Below are positions 1 through 11,947 of a DNA stretch of 64,000 nucleotides, piece by piece (position 1 is the first letter of the stretch; every line of letters begins with the position of its first letter). A program made the position numbers and the translations under genes. The DNA is from Serinus canaria (lineage: Eukaryota; Chordata; Aves; Passeriformes; Fringillidae). The notes beneath the pieces are model-generated. The model had not been told where the DNA came from, ran no database searches, and worked only from the letters and a program-made list of their open reading frames with translations. The stretch is taken from NCBI RefSeq assembly GCF_022539315.1, contig NC_066323.1, positions 8,483,219 through 8,547,218 on the forward strand. The letters run 5' to 3'.

Positions 1-726
1 CAGCCCAAGCAGCACCATCACTTGCGGTTCCCTACAGCACTATCCACTGCCTACAAGACACCGCATTTTTAGAAAGATGCCTTCTGGAAACTAGCAGCCT
101 AAGGGTTGCACAGATCCAGTCTAAGTGAGCATCATAACACTTCAGGGAAGTGCAACAAGACACCTACAATCTACTGAAGGTTTTCAAGGCTTCCCACAAC
201 TTCAGTTACCCAATAAATGTAAGCTTTTCACACTAGGCTGCCATACAAAGCTGGGGGACAGAAAGCCAGCTGTAGCAGTACAGTCATGAGACTGCTTGCA
301 GATAAAACTTTCCAAGACAACAGTCTCCTGTATGCCTGTACTTGATGTTAAACATCAGTGCCTGAAACTAATTCAGAACCCTGGCTATAGTGTGTGGCAG
401 ACAGTTCTCACATTACTGCTCCTGTAAAGTTTTAGCAATTACAGTGAGGTAGGCTCCCACAGTGGCAGTCCAAGCTGCTGAAGCATTTGGAATAATGGCC
501 AGATCCCCACCATCCAAAATAAAGTCCCAGGTTTGGCTGCAGGCTATCCTTCACTGTAGGTGACCAGGGCTTAAACTTCTTTATTCTAAGCTAAGCCTAG
601 AGCAGCAAGTTGAGTTGCAGTCTCACATGCATGCATAGCTAATGCAGAACAAAGCAGCTCTGGGTTGTTTACTGCACCAAAATGAAACAAAAATGCAAAA
701 ACTGGGGATGCAACAGAAGCACTTAC
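1..726 (-). other. AP2M1: AP2M1 intron 2 (partial)
   Basis: This lies downstream, in transcript sense, of the first AP2M1 coding exon and begins with a consensus donor (GTAAGT, the complement of 721-726). The matching acceptor and the next coding exon are off the left edge. I see no coding similarity or recognisable repeat in it. Confidence 0.8.
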
Positions 727-839
727 CCGATGTCATCCCGGTAGACACGAGAGATTAAAACCTCTCCTTTGTGATTATAGATGAACAAGCCTCCGATCAT
801 GATGGAACTTTAGTCTTCACTTCCCATGTTGCTTAATAC
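727..839 (-). CDS. AP2M1: AP2M1 exon 2, first coding exon (AP-2 complex subunit mu, N-terminus)
   Basis: The exon runs from 839 to 727, and its coding part is 800-727 (24 codons plus 2 nt). It translates to MIGGLFIYNHKGEVLISRVY followed by RDDI, which I recognise as the highly conserved N-terminus of mu2. In the family this subunit binds tyrosine-based YxxPhi sorting signals and PtdIns(4,5)P2, and joins AP2A, AP2B1 and AP2S1 in the AP-2 clathrin adaptor at the plasma membrane. The visible part is the first strand of the longin-like N-terminal domain. The acceptor is TTCTGCTTCAG at 850-840 and the donor is GG|GTAAGT. 39 nt of 5' UTR precede the ATG inside this exon and contain a tiny upstream ORF. 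Only about 24 of the usual ~435 residues are in the window. The mu1 and mu3 paralogues begin differently, so the call is firm. Confidence 0.96.
810..827 (-). promoter_or_regulatory. Upstream ORF of five codons in the AP2M1 5' UTR
   Basis: Minus-strand bases 827-810 read ATG GGA AGT GAA GAC TAA (M-G-S-E-D-stop). The stop ends 9 nt before the AP2M1 ATG (800-798), and the two starts are in the same frame. The uORF ATG has A at -3 and G at +4, a favourable initiation context. Short uORFs this close to the main start can tune initiation by leaky scanning or reinitiation. That it does so here is inference. Confidence 0.6.
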
Positions 840-3800
840 CTGAAGCAGAAAAGAGCATATTTAAGTAGGCTGTACCGAAACAATTTGTAGCCAAGACTAA
901 AGCTTAAAGTTGGCACTGAAATAGAAGCTGCCTTACTTCTCATTCCAAAAATCAGCACAACAGATTAAGCCTCAAGGACAAGTATCCAAAACATACCTCT
1001 TGAATGTGAGAAAAAACACAGCCCTGGAACTACAAGAAAATCAAAGACCCCTTACTTCTACTATAAAGTGTCTATCTCCCTAAAAACTGAGATACAAATC
1101 AGACACAATTCCTAAGTCTTTTTACATGCAGTTCACACAAATGTCTGACATGTCACCAAGCCTATCACCACATGACCCGGGGTTCCTAGCACCAAGTACA
1201 TCTCCATTCATTACCATTTTTACCTAGTTTTTACACATCAGAGTAAGAGCCTTTGATAGTCCCTAGCAGCCATATCAAGTCACACTTCAGAATTCAAACT
1301 GAGAGCCATTTGGCTAGAAGGTACCACTGGAGTGGTCACAATCATGGCTCATTTGAACAGGGAGATAGTCCCCTAGAAGTTACCCTCCTAAACTGCTCAT
1401 TTTGTCTTTCTTCAAAGGAGGATTGCTTTGGAGAAAGCTACAGAGCTCTTTCCAAAGACATTAGATATTATTGACAGAGAAGACTTTTAAAAATATACAG
1501 CTACTTCACCAGATTCCATTCCTGGAGTCTTATGCACTCCTATTCACTTAGGTCAAAGTCATAACACCCACAAGCAGCAACTTTTTGGTTGGCTTAGTCC
1601 CAAGAAAAGAACTGCAACCCTGATAGGGCAGGCCTTGGGGTGATCCCACAGGCACTGCTTAGCTTGGGCACTGCAGAGCATTAGATAACAACCATCTCCA
1701 CACTGCTCTTTGGGTGGGTTAGCCTACACCCATTAGTATGGGCTGGGTGAAAAGGATAGGGAGAGGCCAGCCTAGAGACAGATGCTGACACTGAACCGAT
1801 ACGTGTCTGCTCAGGAACACTGCGATGACAAAGTTGAAGTGACCCAGCTTTGGATCACTTCAAATGTCAGGGAAAAAAGAATATGAAAACAATGCACACA
1901 TCAGAGGGACTAAAAGACTTCTGGATTATCAAAAGTAACGTATTCTCTAGAAGTTACACCAAATAAACTACAGTAACTGCTCATCTGAAGGCAGTACTGC
2001 AGATCTGAGTTCTGCGCTAAACCAAAGTTTACAGTGCAGCCACCACTTTTAATTTCAGCAAGACAAAAAAGAAACTTTAAATTTCCTAAGCCTTTCCACT
2101 AACATTTTTAGCTACATCTAGTGAGTCCTCAAAGCATAACACTACTCAAACTTCTCTGCTACAGGTCTTCAGCTTCCAGATGGGTGCTTCTGCTTATTAA
2201 TAGAAAAAAAAAAAGAGCGCAAAAGTCAGTTAAGGCAAAATAGAAAGACACAAGTGGTTTTCCCAAAGCTCAGTAGTAAGTTTTCTGGCTTTTATTCTGG
2301 TCAAGTATCCCTGGCTACTAATGGGCTGCCTTTTGCCACTTTTCAGTGGCTTCTTGTGGTGCTGTCACCAACATACTTTCATGTCTGAGAATCCAATTGG
2401 CACAGAAGAGCTTTCCAAATATGTTTTTCTTCCATTCCCAACTGTAACACTTTATAACTTTGGGATACAAGTACTTCATTTACTTCTAAGTCTCTGTAAC
2501 CAAATCTATTAAGACATAGGCAGCTCCAAGATTCCCACGTAGTTAGAGTGGGAAAAGCCTTTTGTGGCTGCTCACTGTTTCGTGACCAAGGCTACAAACT
2601 GCAGGGGCAGCAATGTCAGCATCCTCACAGCAGAAGTCAATCCCACTGGACAACCAAACAACCCAAATTTCTCAGACTAAAGGAAGTAGCTGTACCACAA
2701 ACTCACAACTACTTACACAAAGAACACACAGCCCTAACAGGCATGAAAAGGCCACAGGGAGCTAAAGTGCAGGGCTGAAATCCAAAACATGGAGAATTGA
2801 ACACAGCTGCCCAACAAGACAGGCACAAGCTGAAACATTTGCAAGGTCATTCACACTGGTCAAACAATGAAAAAAATGAGAAACATTATGACAGTGAAAG
2901 CAACTTATTACCCACTCCAGAAAATTCTTTCCTATTTACTAGTTTTTTCACTCTAGATAAGAAACAAGCATGTGTATTCAGAATTCTACAGTGCTGGCTT
3001 CCACATTCAGATACAGACTATTCCAATCAAAGACAAAGAGTTCTTGCATTCTTTTTAAGATTTGCATTGTCTATTATAGAGCAGCTTCCTGGAAGCTTAT
3101 GCAACTGGTCAAAGCTGGATCATAAGAATCCTACAAACCCTTTCCAGAAGAATCCTAGAAAGCACATCCTAGTCTTAAAAAAAATAATCTCCCTCTGGGT
3201 TTTAATGCTGCTTAAGTTATTTGTTTCACTATTTTTAGTACAAAGGAAATGTCTGCTTTGATAAGCAACAGGATCAGACATGCAGCATAAACAAGACAAA
3301 GCTCTTTGCCAGCATGACAAGCAAATCAATTTTGAAAAAGCCTTGATTTGAATATTTACTGCATTACTATAAAACATGTAGAAGATTGCTGATGAAGCTT
3401 TGCATTGGAAATTAAAAGCTTTCTCTTAGGAAGATCTACAAACTTTAAATGTTGTCTGAAATAACGATGTGATGCTTTCTGATGTTAGTTTAGAACATAT
3501 TTGTAAAAGCTTTGCTGAAGTTACAGGCAAAAAAATCAGGATTTTTAATTGTATCACAGTACTAGGCAGCAGAGTCAGCTGCTTCCTCATCTTACATGAT
3601 AGTAAAAGCATGTTTGATAGGGAAGATAATGACTCAAAGGCTTTTAGTCTTCAAAAATCCTTCATCAATGCAATGAAATGCTACGCTTCTTCCTTATACA
3701 AAATATCCCAGGAGATGAGTTCAATCTTCAGACCGCCCAGTTAGCTCCTGGTTCCACCTTCATTGGCACATTTAAGAGCTGCATTGGCTCATATTCAGAG

Positions 3801-6800
3801 CTACAGGTGAAGCCAGAATTGCCTCTGCTGGCAATTCCACACGCCTCCTACATGCACCGTTGTACAATTGGGTATCTTGGATTTAGGGTGCCATTCTGTA
3901 GACCCATCTGCACCTCCTTGGTCTACTTCGATCCACTTTGCCTTCACTACTCTGAATACCCTCATATCTACACACATCCCACTCCCATGACTACTCACCA
4001 GGAGTGCTCTTATTGCAAATTCTTCTATGGTACAAAACAGGAGCATGCAGAAATCTGCCACCAACCAGCTGATGAACTTGCTCAAAGTCAGAAAGGGGCT
4101 GCTCTGTGATATGTGAGGCCCTGGTTAACACCTGAGCTTGTACTTTTCCCTACTACTACAGATTTGGCCATAGTATCAGGACCATTCTGACAGTTTGTTT
4201 TAAAAGCCAACCATACTGAGATATGCACAAGCATTATTTCACATGTAGCAGCAGAATGCCTCCATATGAGTTAGGATTCACCTCAAGTATGAAAGAACCC
4301 ACAATTCTACAGCTCTAAAAATGAAACCTGAATTCACATTTAAGTACAATTTATCTAATGATTTGTGTCAGACAATTGGTAAAGTGTTTCCAGGTACCAA
4401 CAACATCACATGGGCTAAAAATGGTGACTATAAGGAAAGGGTTTTAGATGATCTACCCAACTGTACCAGCTACCAATCAGTTCTTAGCAGTAGCTGAAGG
4501 ACACAAGCAGGATAAACCTCTGGCTGCATTCCCCTCTAATGGCATCAGAGAACAAGGAGGTCTCAACTACGCAAGGTATTTAACACAATTATAATCAGAT
4601 CTCCCTTGGTCTACTCAACTCCTGCAGTTCAGCATCTTGAAGAGTTCCAGGCATCACAAGCATAGACAGCACAATGGCATCAGCACAACTTCCAGCAAGT
4701 TCAGTTTGGTGCAGGGCTACTCTCTGTCAGCCTTCACCAAGCTTGGCCATGATGGGAGTTCAGGAAATATGGACAACATTCCAGTCTTCTGTTCACAACT
4801 TGCATTCCATCCCTCCAAGACACAAGATCAGAGTGACTACACTCCCTCTCCAGACAGAATTACTTCCATCAGCTAATGGAAGCATGTCCACACAGCTGGA
4901 AACTCAAGAGTGGAGTAAGTAGCCCAGAGATCGATGAACAGAGCAGAAAGCTATACAAAGGGCAGAATGCAAAAGAAAATTGCTTAAAGCTCAGCAAGAA
5001 GAATGGCTCTTCAAGACGACAATGCCTCTCCTTGAAGTCGCTGCAGTGAAAATAAGCCTGCTTTGTTTTGATCCTCCTTTGTGTTTCAAATTTCACAGAT
5101 ATTCCTTTCAAGTATTTCAAGGTTACATTCTAACTAGAATGAGGATTTTAGTGGTACAGTTCAGACATAGCACAATCTTCCACATATTTTAAAATAATTA
5201 ATAGTTTTCTTCACAGATCAGCTGTGGAAGTTAAAGATCCTAGTGCTTGCAGTGGTTAAGAACTGCAGGGAACAGAGCTGAAATTAATTTGAGACTGACA
5301 TTCAGTGTGACTCATGGCTGCTGGAATCAGAAGGCCTCAGAATAAAAACTCCAGCACAGGAGATGGGTTCATCTGCTTCTTGTGCATTAGCAACATGACT
5401 CAGAAAGCATTGCTCAATCAGCTTTCAATGACTCATTCTGCTCCTCTCCAGACAGCCTTTCCTAGGGAGCTTGCTCTACACTGCTTCTGGGTTTCCTCAG
5501 CCTAATATCTCACTGTCAGACACAGCTTAAGAGCAAAGCCCACCATTTCTTTAACTGCTTACCACGAAGTGCCTGGAAAAGATGACTCTAGCTGAAACCT
5601 TCGGGTTAATGATCCATCAGCTGCATTTTCAGGGCTTTGCAGCTTCACTCCTTCTGTTTCACTAGCTTGAACATATGGCAACCTGCTCCACACTGGTAGC
5701 TACAGCCCTCTTTTCTACTTACAGTGTGGATGGATTTATTCTAGTTAAGGTACAGGGATAATCCACATGTATGCTGAATTCACACCACTTGGTGACTAAT
5801 CACCTTAATTTAGGAACAACAACCCTCTCCCAATACACTCTGCATTCATCAAGCAGCTACTAGGGTAGATGTAACATCTGAATGCAGCTCCTACAAATAC
5901 CTAAGGCCAGTAGGCTTCCTACCCTCCTGCCAAGCGCTCACATTCCTATACACTGTCATTTCAACCCATAAACAGAAAAGGAGAGTAAAGAACATCACAG
6001 ACAGACCACACTTATATACATGCTTATAAACCCACCAGGAGTTAAGATTACATGGAAATGACTTTTCAGAATGCCTTTTTACTCAAGAGAAGATGAGATC
6101 ATTAAAATATACCTTTAGAGCAATTGTGGCAAGGTTACAGCATTAAGACACCAACTGAAAAAAAAAAAAACATGTATAAAAACAGGCTGGGAAAAAAATT
6201 TTAATGCATTTCAGTAGTTACATAAGAGAAAAGCAGCAGGATTATCTGGGCCTACAATGACTGACATGGTAACATACACTTTCCTAAGAATCACACATAC
6301 TTGCCTCAAATCGTGTCTCAGTGCTCCCACTGGGCAGGGGATGTGCAATAAGCACCCCTCTCCCAACCAACTAGGAAGCCCCCAAAGTCAGTCTGCAGCA
6401 AGTAAGCTGCAGACCATAACTAAAGGAATCCAGCGGAAGATAGAGACACAATAAAGCACAGTATCTGAAAAAACTGCCTTTGTCCACTGATTCTATCAGA
6501 GATGGAAAATGCTCTGTTTATTAAGTCTGATCTAAAAACAGGTGGCTCTCTAAAAGTCAGACTTCATCCTTTCAGTGTGCTACCTACTTGGAATGCATGG
6601 GTGAAGCCAGGAGCACAAAGCTCAGGCAGCAGGATCCTGTTGCTGGACTGTCAGTTTCACATGTTTTGGTTTGCAACAAGTGGCTGGACTGAGAGCTACC
6701 TAGTGAGATGAGGCACTAAACCTGCATTTATCAAGTGGAGATACAGCAGCTCCCTCCTGTAGCATGTGAGAGCCCAGCCTTCCTCTGCTTTATAACAGCT

Positions 6801-9708
6801 GCAGAAAAATGAACATGCAGCATGGAGCTTTCTTAAAGTAAACAAGGCATATGTAAGGAATCAACTAACCAGGACAGTTCACTCCCTCTGTAGCTGTTTA
6901 TCTGCAGCAACTCTTTCAGAACCACCACAGCACACAGTACCAATGCTGAAGTGTCTGTTCAGTGCATCCCTCCATGGTTTCTCTGAGAAGCCAAAGCATG
7001 ACATCAGCAGTAACACACAACTGCAGTATCAGTCATTTGTTCATTAGCCTATGAAAGACTAAGCTGAATTGTAGCCTAAATCCCAGATACACAGATATTC
7101 AAATGAGTGATTTTCTCCAATACTTTTGTCCCATAACCTGAGGTCTTTCACATGACACCACACAGACCATTAACCATTCCCTGCACCGGCAGATGGTGGT
7201 AGCTTCAACCTACACCGCAAACCTTGAAACAGTTCTCTGCCTTTCGTAGCTGTATTTGCACAAGTAAAAACAAACAAACAAGCTGATCTGCTCGAATTTG
7301 TTGCTTAGAAAAAATTGTGAATTTTTAGTCAGTTTTCTTCTGTGGTAAAAGGAACATGGCTGCAGTAATTCCAGTTTCACACAGAAGGCAAGAAGTACTT
7401 GTTCTAGCTCCAAAAGAATTAGGAACTGTCTGAATGAAATGTGTCACTAGCAATGTAATGTGCCTACAGCCTAATTGTACCAGAGTCACCATAAATTTTT
7501 GGTGCATATTGGTATTTCTGCCTAAGGAAATAGACAAATACAGTTCTTTGTATCCTTCCACGACAGCTTCTCTATCTCCAGTGTAGGCCGAAGTTGAGGA
7601 ACTCCTGAGCCAGGCCTCTTTGCTCTCATGGCATCTACTCGGCAAATCCTCTGTGCCCTCTCTTCAGAGGTGCAGAGGTGACACAGCAACTCAAGAATAA
7701 CTGCTCAGGAGCAATGTGACTGCAGCAGTTCTTAGGCTGCCTGTAACAATATAACTACAGTTTCACATTATTGCCCCAGCTGTGCCTGGATTTGATGAGC
7801 ACCAGTAGCATCACCAGTGAGCACATCTGTCCACTCATTTTAGGAGGCAACTTTGGGATCAGCTGTATTCTCCCAAGCCAGCTGTGTGGGTGATACTCTT
7901 ACCATAGAGATACCTGTTCAGAAAAGAGTCTGGCACTACCGGTGGGGAAAATAAAGCCTTCAGCCAGCCATTGACCAAGGCTGGATGAGATGTCAGGACT
8001 GCTGTTAACCTGCAGAGCCCTTTTGGCCTCAACCCCACTGTGAGACAGGCCATGAGCTTCATCCTATACCATCCAGTACAAGGTACAAATAAACACAAGT
8101 TGATCAGTAGTGAGCCCAAGACCCAGCTACTTGGACTTTGTCACTCCCATTAAGGGGCTGAAAGTTTCCTACAGCACAGACATCACTTAGCCTGAATGCA
8201 AACAGGAATGCTGATTTCTGTAATCTACAGAGCACATCAGGAAACAGCAATCACAAGTCAGTTAATAAGCTGGTGTAAAGCAACCAACCCCTTTAGTAGT
8301 CTATTAAAAGACAGTTTGGGTTCTGACTTAACAGTAAGTAAGACTTCTGTGCATTAATGAGCTTATCTAACTAAGCAGTTCAAGGTACATTAGCTGCTGA
8401 GTTTTCATCCAGGAAGAAATCAAGAGAGGTATTGAAGGCAAATCACCAACTGCAGCCATTTCTGCATTCCAGAAAGCAGTATGATCCTGGACAAGTGACA
8501 GTAGTTGAAGCAGGAGAGGGATTAGTCAGGCTGCTCTGGCAACTGAAGTTGTTGAGAAAACCCATCCATTTAGCTTGCACTAGCCATTATCAACCCAAGA
8601 CTTAAGGCGCAAAACAATGCCATTACCCCACCAGCTAATCTGAGCACCTAAGCTTTGCTTAGTTGGCTGCATTAGCCACTTTCCAGGAGGTCATGGGCTG
8701 TACTTGGTTTTAAACAAGAGTAACTGCAATCACTTCATCCTGGGGAAGACAGGCTGCATAATTTACTTAAGGGGCATACCCTGAGCTAAAGAGCTCCTGA
8801 GCTAAACCCATCAGTTTCAGAGAAACTGTTCCTATTTTAAACACAATCCCATAAATCCTCATAACCAGTGGGCAGGAAGAGAAGCATGTTGTTCTCTTAC
8901 CAGGCTCTCCTCCTACAGCCCACCTCTGCATGCCATACTGCACGCAGCCAGTCTGAAGAGTAACAAGAGATAAATACTGACACAGGGAAACACAAGAAGC
9001 TCCCTTACTCCAGGGAAACATCACAGGTACAGCATTTAACACATCTCTCAGCAATATTTTGAGCCCAACCTGATGTGAACAGCCCCAATGCCTTTTTCTA
9101 CTTCTACCCATTCTACCAAAGCATTTTGAAAGTCAGTTTGAACTACCTGCTTTTCACTCTTGAGCTAGAAACCTGAACAGTGATTTGCTTCCTATGCATC
9201 TTCTAACAGAAGAGGTTAGAGGCGCAGAGTGGAGTTTGAGTACAAGCTTGTATTCTACAGACCACTAATGGTCTAGGTGCCCTGATGTGTCAGCTTTTCT
9301 CTCTACTCTAACTGGAGAGCAGATAACTGCATTTCACATTCTGTGCCTCTGCCTGCAAGCTTTTAGCTGAGCTGCCGACCTCCTGCCAAGATCAAAATAA
9401 TACATGACTTGCCAGTAACTTTTGACTCAGTAGGTCACTCACTAAAGGAGAGAAGCAGACTCTGTCTCACAAACCAATTATATTTTGGCACCACAGGCCA
9501 TCCTCCAGTTGGCCCCAGGAACAGGCTTTAAATACTCTAATGGTCTTCAGTAGAATAAGCTTAGAAAACCAGTGCAAGACATTGAGCTGCAAAAGAGAGT
9601 CTTGACTTTGCCTTTTTTGATGCAGGAATGAGGCAAGAAAAGTTTAAGTAGGGTTACAGGAAGTTTTTTTATAAAGCCTGTTTTGTTTGGAAACTGTTCC
9701 TGCTCCAC

Positions 9709-9762
<54 letters not shown>

Positions 9763-11238
9763 AAAAAAAAGAAGAAAAAAAAAGAGATGGTATCAAACAA
9801 GAATGCATGTCCAGTCCTCTGTTTTTCAAAGAACTCAAGATGTAACCCTTCACAGCCTCAAGACCTCAAGAGTCAATTCTCCAAAAGCCAGGACTGGGCT
9901 CTTTTGGGAGGAGGAAGCAGCTGGCCATGATACCCTTCAAAGACACCCCAATGCTCTCCCTGGAACATGGCCATTCTGCAGCCCAAAGAACACCAGGTAT
10001 CTTTGTCACTAGATGTCAGTAACATGGCATTTTCTACAGAAGAGGAGTGATGCCTCCCTTCTGACAGGAAAAATATGGAAGTAGACAGTTTGGCAGCATC
10101 TCTTCAGATTTGAGATTGTCCCTCCAAGCAAAACTCACCGGGACACACAGAGCTTTTACTATGGGAAAAAACAGTAGCTACAGCTCTGACAGCATTCAAG
10201 TAAATGTTGCCCAACCAAACACTACCATGAGCCCATGTACAGTTAGAAGCCTACAATACTGAGACTTCCAAGACACAGAAGCCATCCAGACTCACCTATC
10301 TGGGCAAGTTCCAGGCTCAGATTTTGGCAGCCTGAGGCTAAAACTTGATAGCAGCTTTGTCATACTAAAGCAAGCAGAAAACAGATCGTGCGCTCACACA
10401 GCTTATGGAGAGAACACTAGACCAAAAGCAAGTCATTTCCCAGAAGTGAGAGAAGTCAACTGCACTGGCTGATAAACACAGGCTGTGCTTCCTGCCGTTT
10501 TACAGAAACCAAAAACCTAGTCCTGGGAAGAATGGATGTGGAAATGCATCCAGAGGAGCCGCTGGATACGAGTCTGCTTTAAGCCTCAGAATAAGCAGTT
10601 CGGCATCAGCAGCGCTGCGTTCTGCCTCAGCAGGTTTTCCGGGGAGGAAGCAGAGCGCAAGCCATGACCTAGCTAATTCAAGTTTGGATAAGCAGTACAG
10701 ACAAATAATTTTCGGTGAAGTTCCAGCCCGATCCGGCTAAAAAAAAACCTTTGCTCAGGCTGACCTGACGCATCGGTGCCGGCCTTCCTGTGCCACACAC
10801 AGCCCGACCCTGTCCCCACCCTCCATGGTGCAGCACCGCAGGGCTACCACACAGGTATTCCAGCCAGAGAGCTAATTAACAGCTGTTAATAACCCCTCTG
10901 AGCCACGAACAAAGTGCGAATGAATGATGGGGTCTCCCAGCACCCCCTTAGAGGAAGCTGAGGAAAAGCCCTCCCGGCGGCCTCGCTTCTCTCCCTCCCT
11001 CCCGGCTCCGGAGGCACTCTCGCGTCCCTCCCAAGGGCAACCGGGGGACACCTCACCCTGCAGCCGCCTCCCCGCTCCTGGGCCTGCAGACCCCAACCCC
11101 CAACCTGCGCCCAGGGAGCCGTCACCCGCAGCAGCTCGGCCACCGCCCGGGCGCGGCCGCAGAGCGAGCCCAACCGCAGGAAGCAGCCCGGAGAAGAGAC
11201 TGGGGCCGCGCAGCCAGGCGGGGAGCGGAGCGCCTCAC
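840..11238 (-). other. AP2M1: AP2M1 intron 1
   Basis: This 10.4-kb intron separates the non-coding CpG-island exon 1 (donor GTGAGG at 11238-11233) from the first coding exon (acceptor AG at 841-840). Open frames inside it on either strand are short and show no family resemblance. It contains a 51-nt A-tract (separate entry) and small A-runs near 2202 and 6159. I saw no convincing exon, RNA gene or full-length mobile element. Confidence 0.75.
9710..9784. repeat. Poly(A)/A-rich simple repeat
   Basis: 51 uninterrupted A residues (9710-9760) are followed by A-runs broken by single Gs up to 9784. In the AP2M1 transcript this reads as poly(U). It could be a simple-sequence expansion or the tail of an old retrocopy. 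No target-site duplication or parent sequence was recognised. Confidence 0.9.
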
Positions 11239-11300
11239 CTGCCACTGCCGCCACCGCCGCCGCTCGCCGCCCCGCGCCCAAGATGGCGGCGCCGCCCCCC
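11239..11300 (-). other. AP2M1: AP2M1 exon 1 (non-coding, 5' end approximate)
   Basis: The minus strand shows a GC-rich leader ending in GGCGGCAGTGGCAG followed by GTGAGGC, a good 5' splice site at 11239/11238. The transcription start was placed near 11300 only because a YY1 element (11279-11290) usually lies just downstream of TATA-less start sites. No ATG occurs in this leader before the donor. The exon joins the acceptor at 840. Confidence 0.65.
11279..11290 (+). promoter_or_regulatory. YY1-type core element
   Basis: CAAGATGGCGGC matches the YY1 consensus (AAnATGGCGGC). In the AP2M1 sense it reads GCCGCCATCTTG, the orientation commonly found just downstream of YY1-driven housekeeping start sites. 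Confidence 0.6.
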
Positions 11301-11429
11301 CTCGCCCCGCGCCCCCCCCGCGCACTGCAGAGACGCCGCGCGCGCGCCCCGCCCGCGCCCCGCCACTGCGCATGCGCCTCCGCGGGGGATAGGGGTGGCC
11401 GTGCGGCGGGAATTACTATTCCGCGCAGG

Positions 11430-11448
11430 GCGTACTGGGAAGTGTAGG
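11430..11448 (-). promoter_or_regulatory. ZNF143/SBS-type element
   Basis: The minus strand reads CCTACACTTCCCAGTACGC. This closely fits the SBS/ZNF143-THAP11 consensus ACTACAnnTCCCAGnAtGC, with a first-base change and C for T near the end. It sits ~130-150 bp upstream of the inferred AP2M1 start, a usual distance. Confidence 0.55.
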
Positions 11449-11908
11449 CTATGGCTGGGCGGGGACAGCACGGCAGCTGCGCTCAGCGAGGGGCTGGGCC
11501 GGGGGTGCGCCCGGGCAGGAGGCCGCGCTCGCCCGGCAAAGACCTGAGGTCGCTGCGCCCTTCCAGAGGGCTGCTAGCTCCCGCTGGCCTCGCTCCCAGG
11601 CATCTCCGTTCCCCCACCCCGCACTGCGGCGCCAGGGGCTAGCGCCCGCGCTCGGACTGGCCCGTGGTTCTCCCCGCAGTGCTGCCGCTGGGACCCAGGG
11701 AACCCCGAGAGCTCCCGCCCAGGCCCTGCTCCGGAGAAACTCAACCCGCAGCGGCCCTCGGCATCCCGGGAAATGACAGCCGGCACACTGAGACCGGGCG
11801 CCTGCATCCTGCTGGGATCTCGCTGTAGAGCAAAAGGCAGGAGGATGGAGGAGGCTGGGGGAAAAAGAATAAACGAACGACAGGAGGCAGGAGTCCAATA
11901 AAACTATG

Positions 11909-11947
11909 TTTATAAATAAAAACAAGAAGATTGGTGTTGTTTTTATA
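11909..11947 (-). terminator. Candidate distal DVL3 poly(A) region (two TATAAA variants)
   Basis: The minus strand carries TATAAA at 11947-11942 and again at 11914-11909. Both lie in a U-rich context with further U-rich sequence (GTTTTATTGG) downstream. TATAAA is a weaker variant of AAUAAA. If used, the DVL3 3' UTR would be ~1.8 kb and would stop ~0.6 kb before the AP2M1 start. Confidence 0.3.

Larger units (their letters stand above)
10950..11720 (-). promoter_or_regulatory. AP2M1: CpG-island promoter of AP2M1
   Basis: The block is strongly GC- and CpG-rich, contrasting with the flanking AT-richer introns. It holds the AP2M1 non-coding exon 1, a YY1-type element, a ZNF143-type element and several GC boxes. 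No TATA box is evident, as expected for a housekeeping gene. Edges are approximate and judged by eye. The long open frames on both strands here are a by-product of GC-rich composition. Confidence 0.8.

Noticed and set aside
3678..4109. 143-codon plus-strand frame in AP2M1 intron 1
   Set aside because: No recognisable protein, no splice context and not in the transcribed sense. Such a length is expected by chance in 64 kb.
9683..10012. Lys-rich plus-strand frame and Phe-rich minus-strand frame
   Set aside because: Both are translations of the poly(A) tract.
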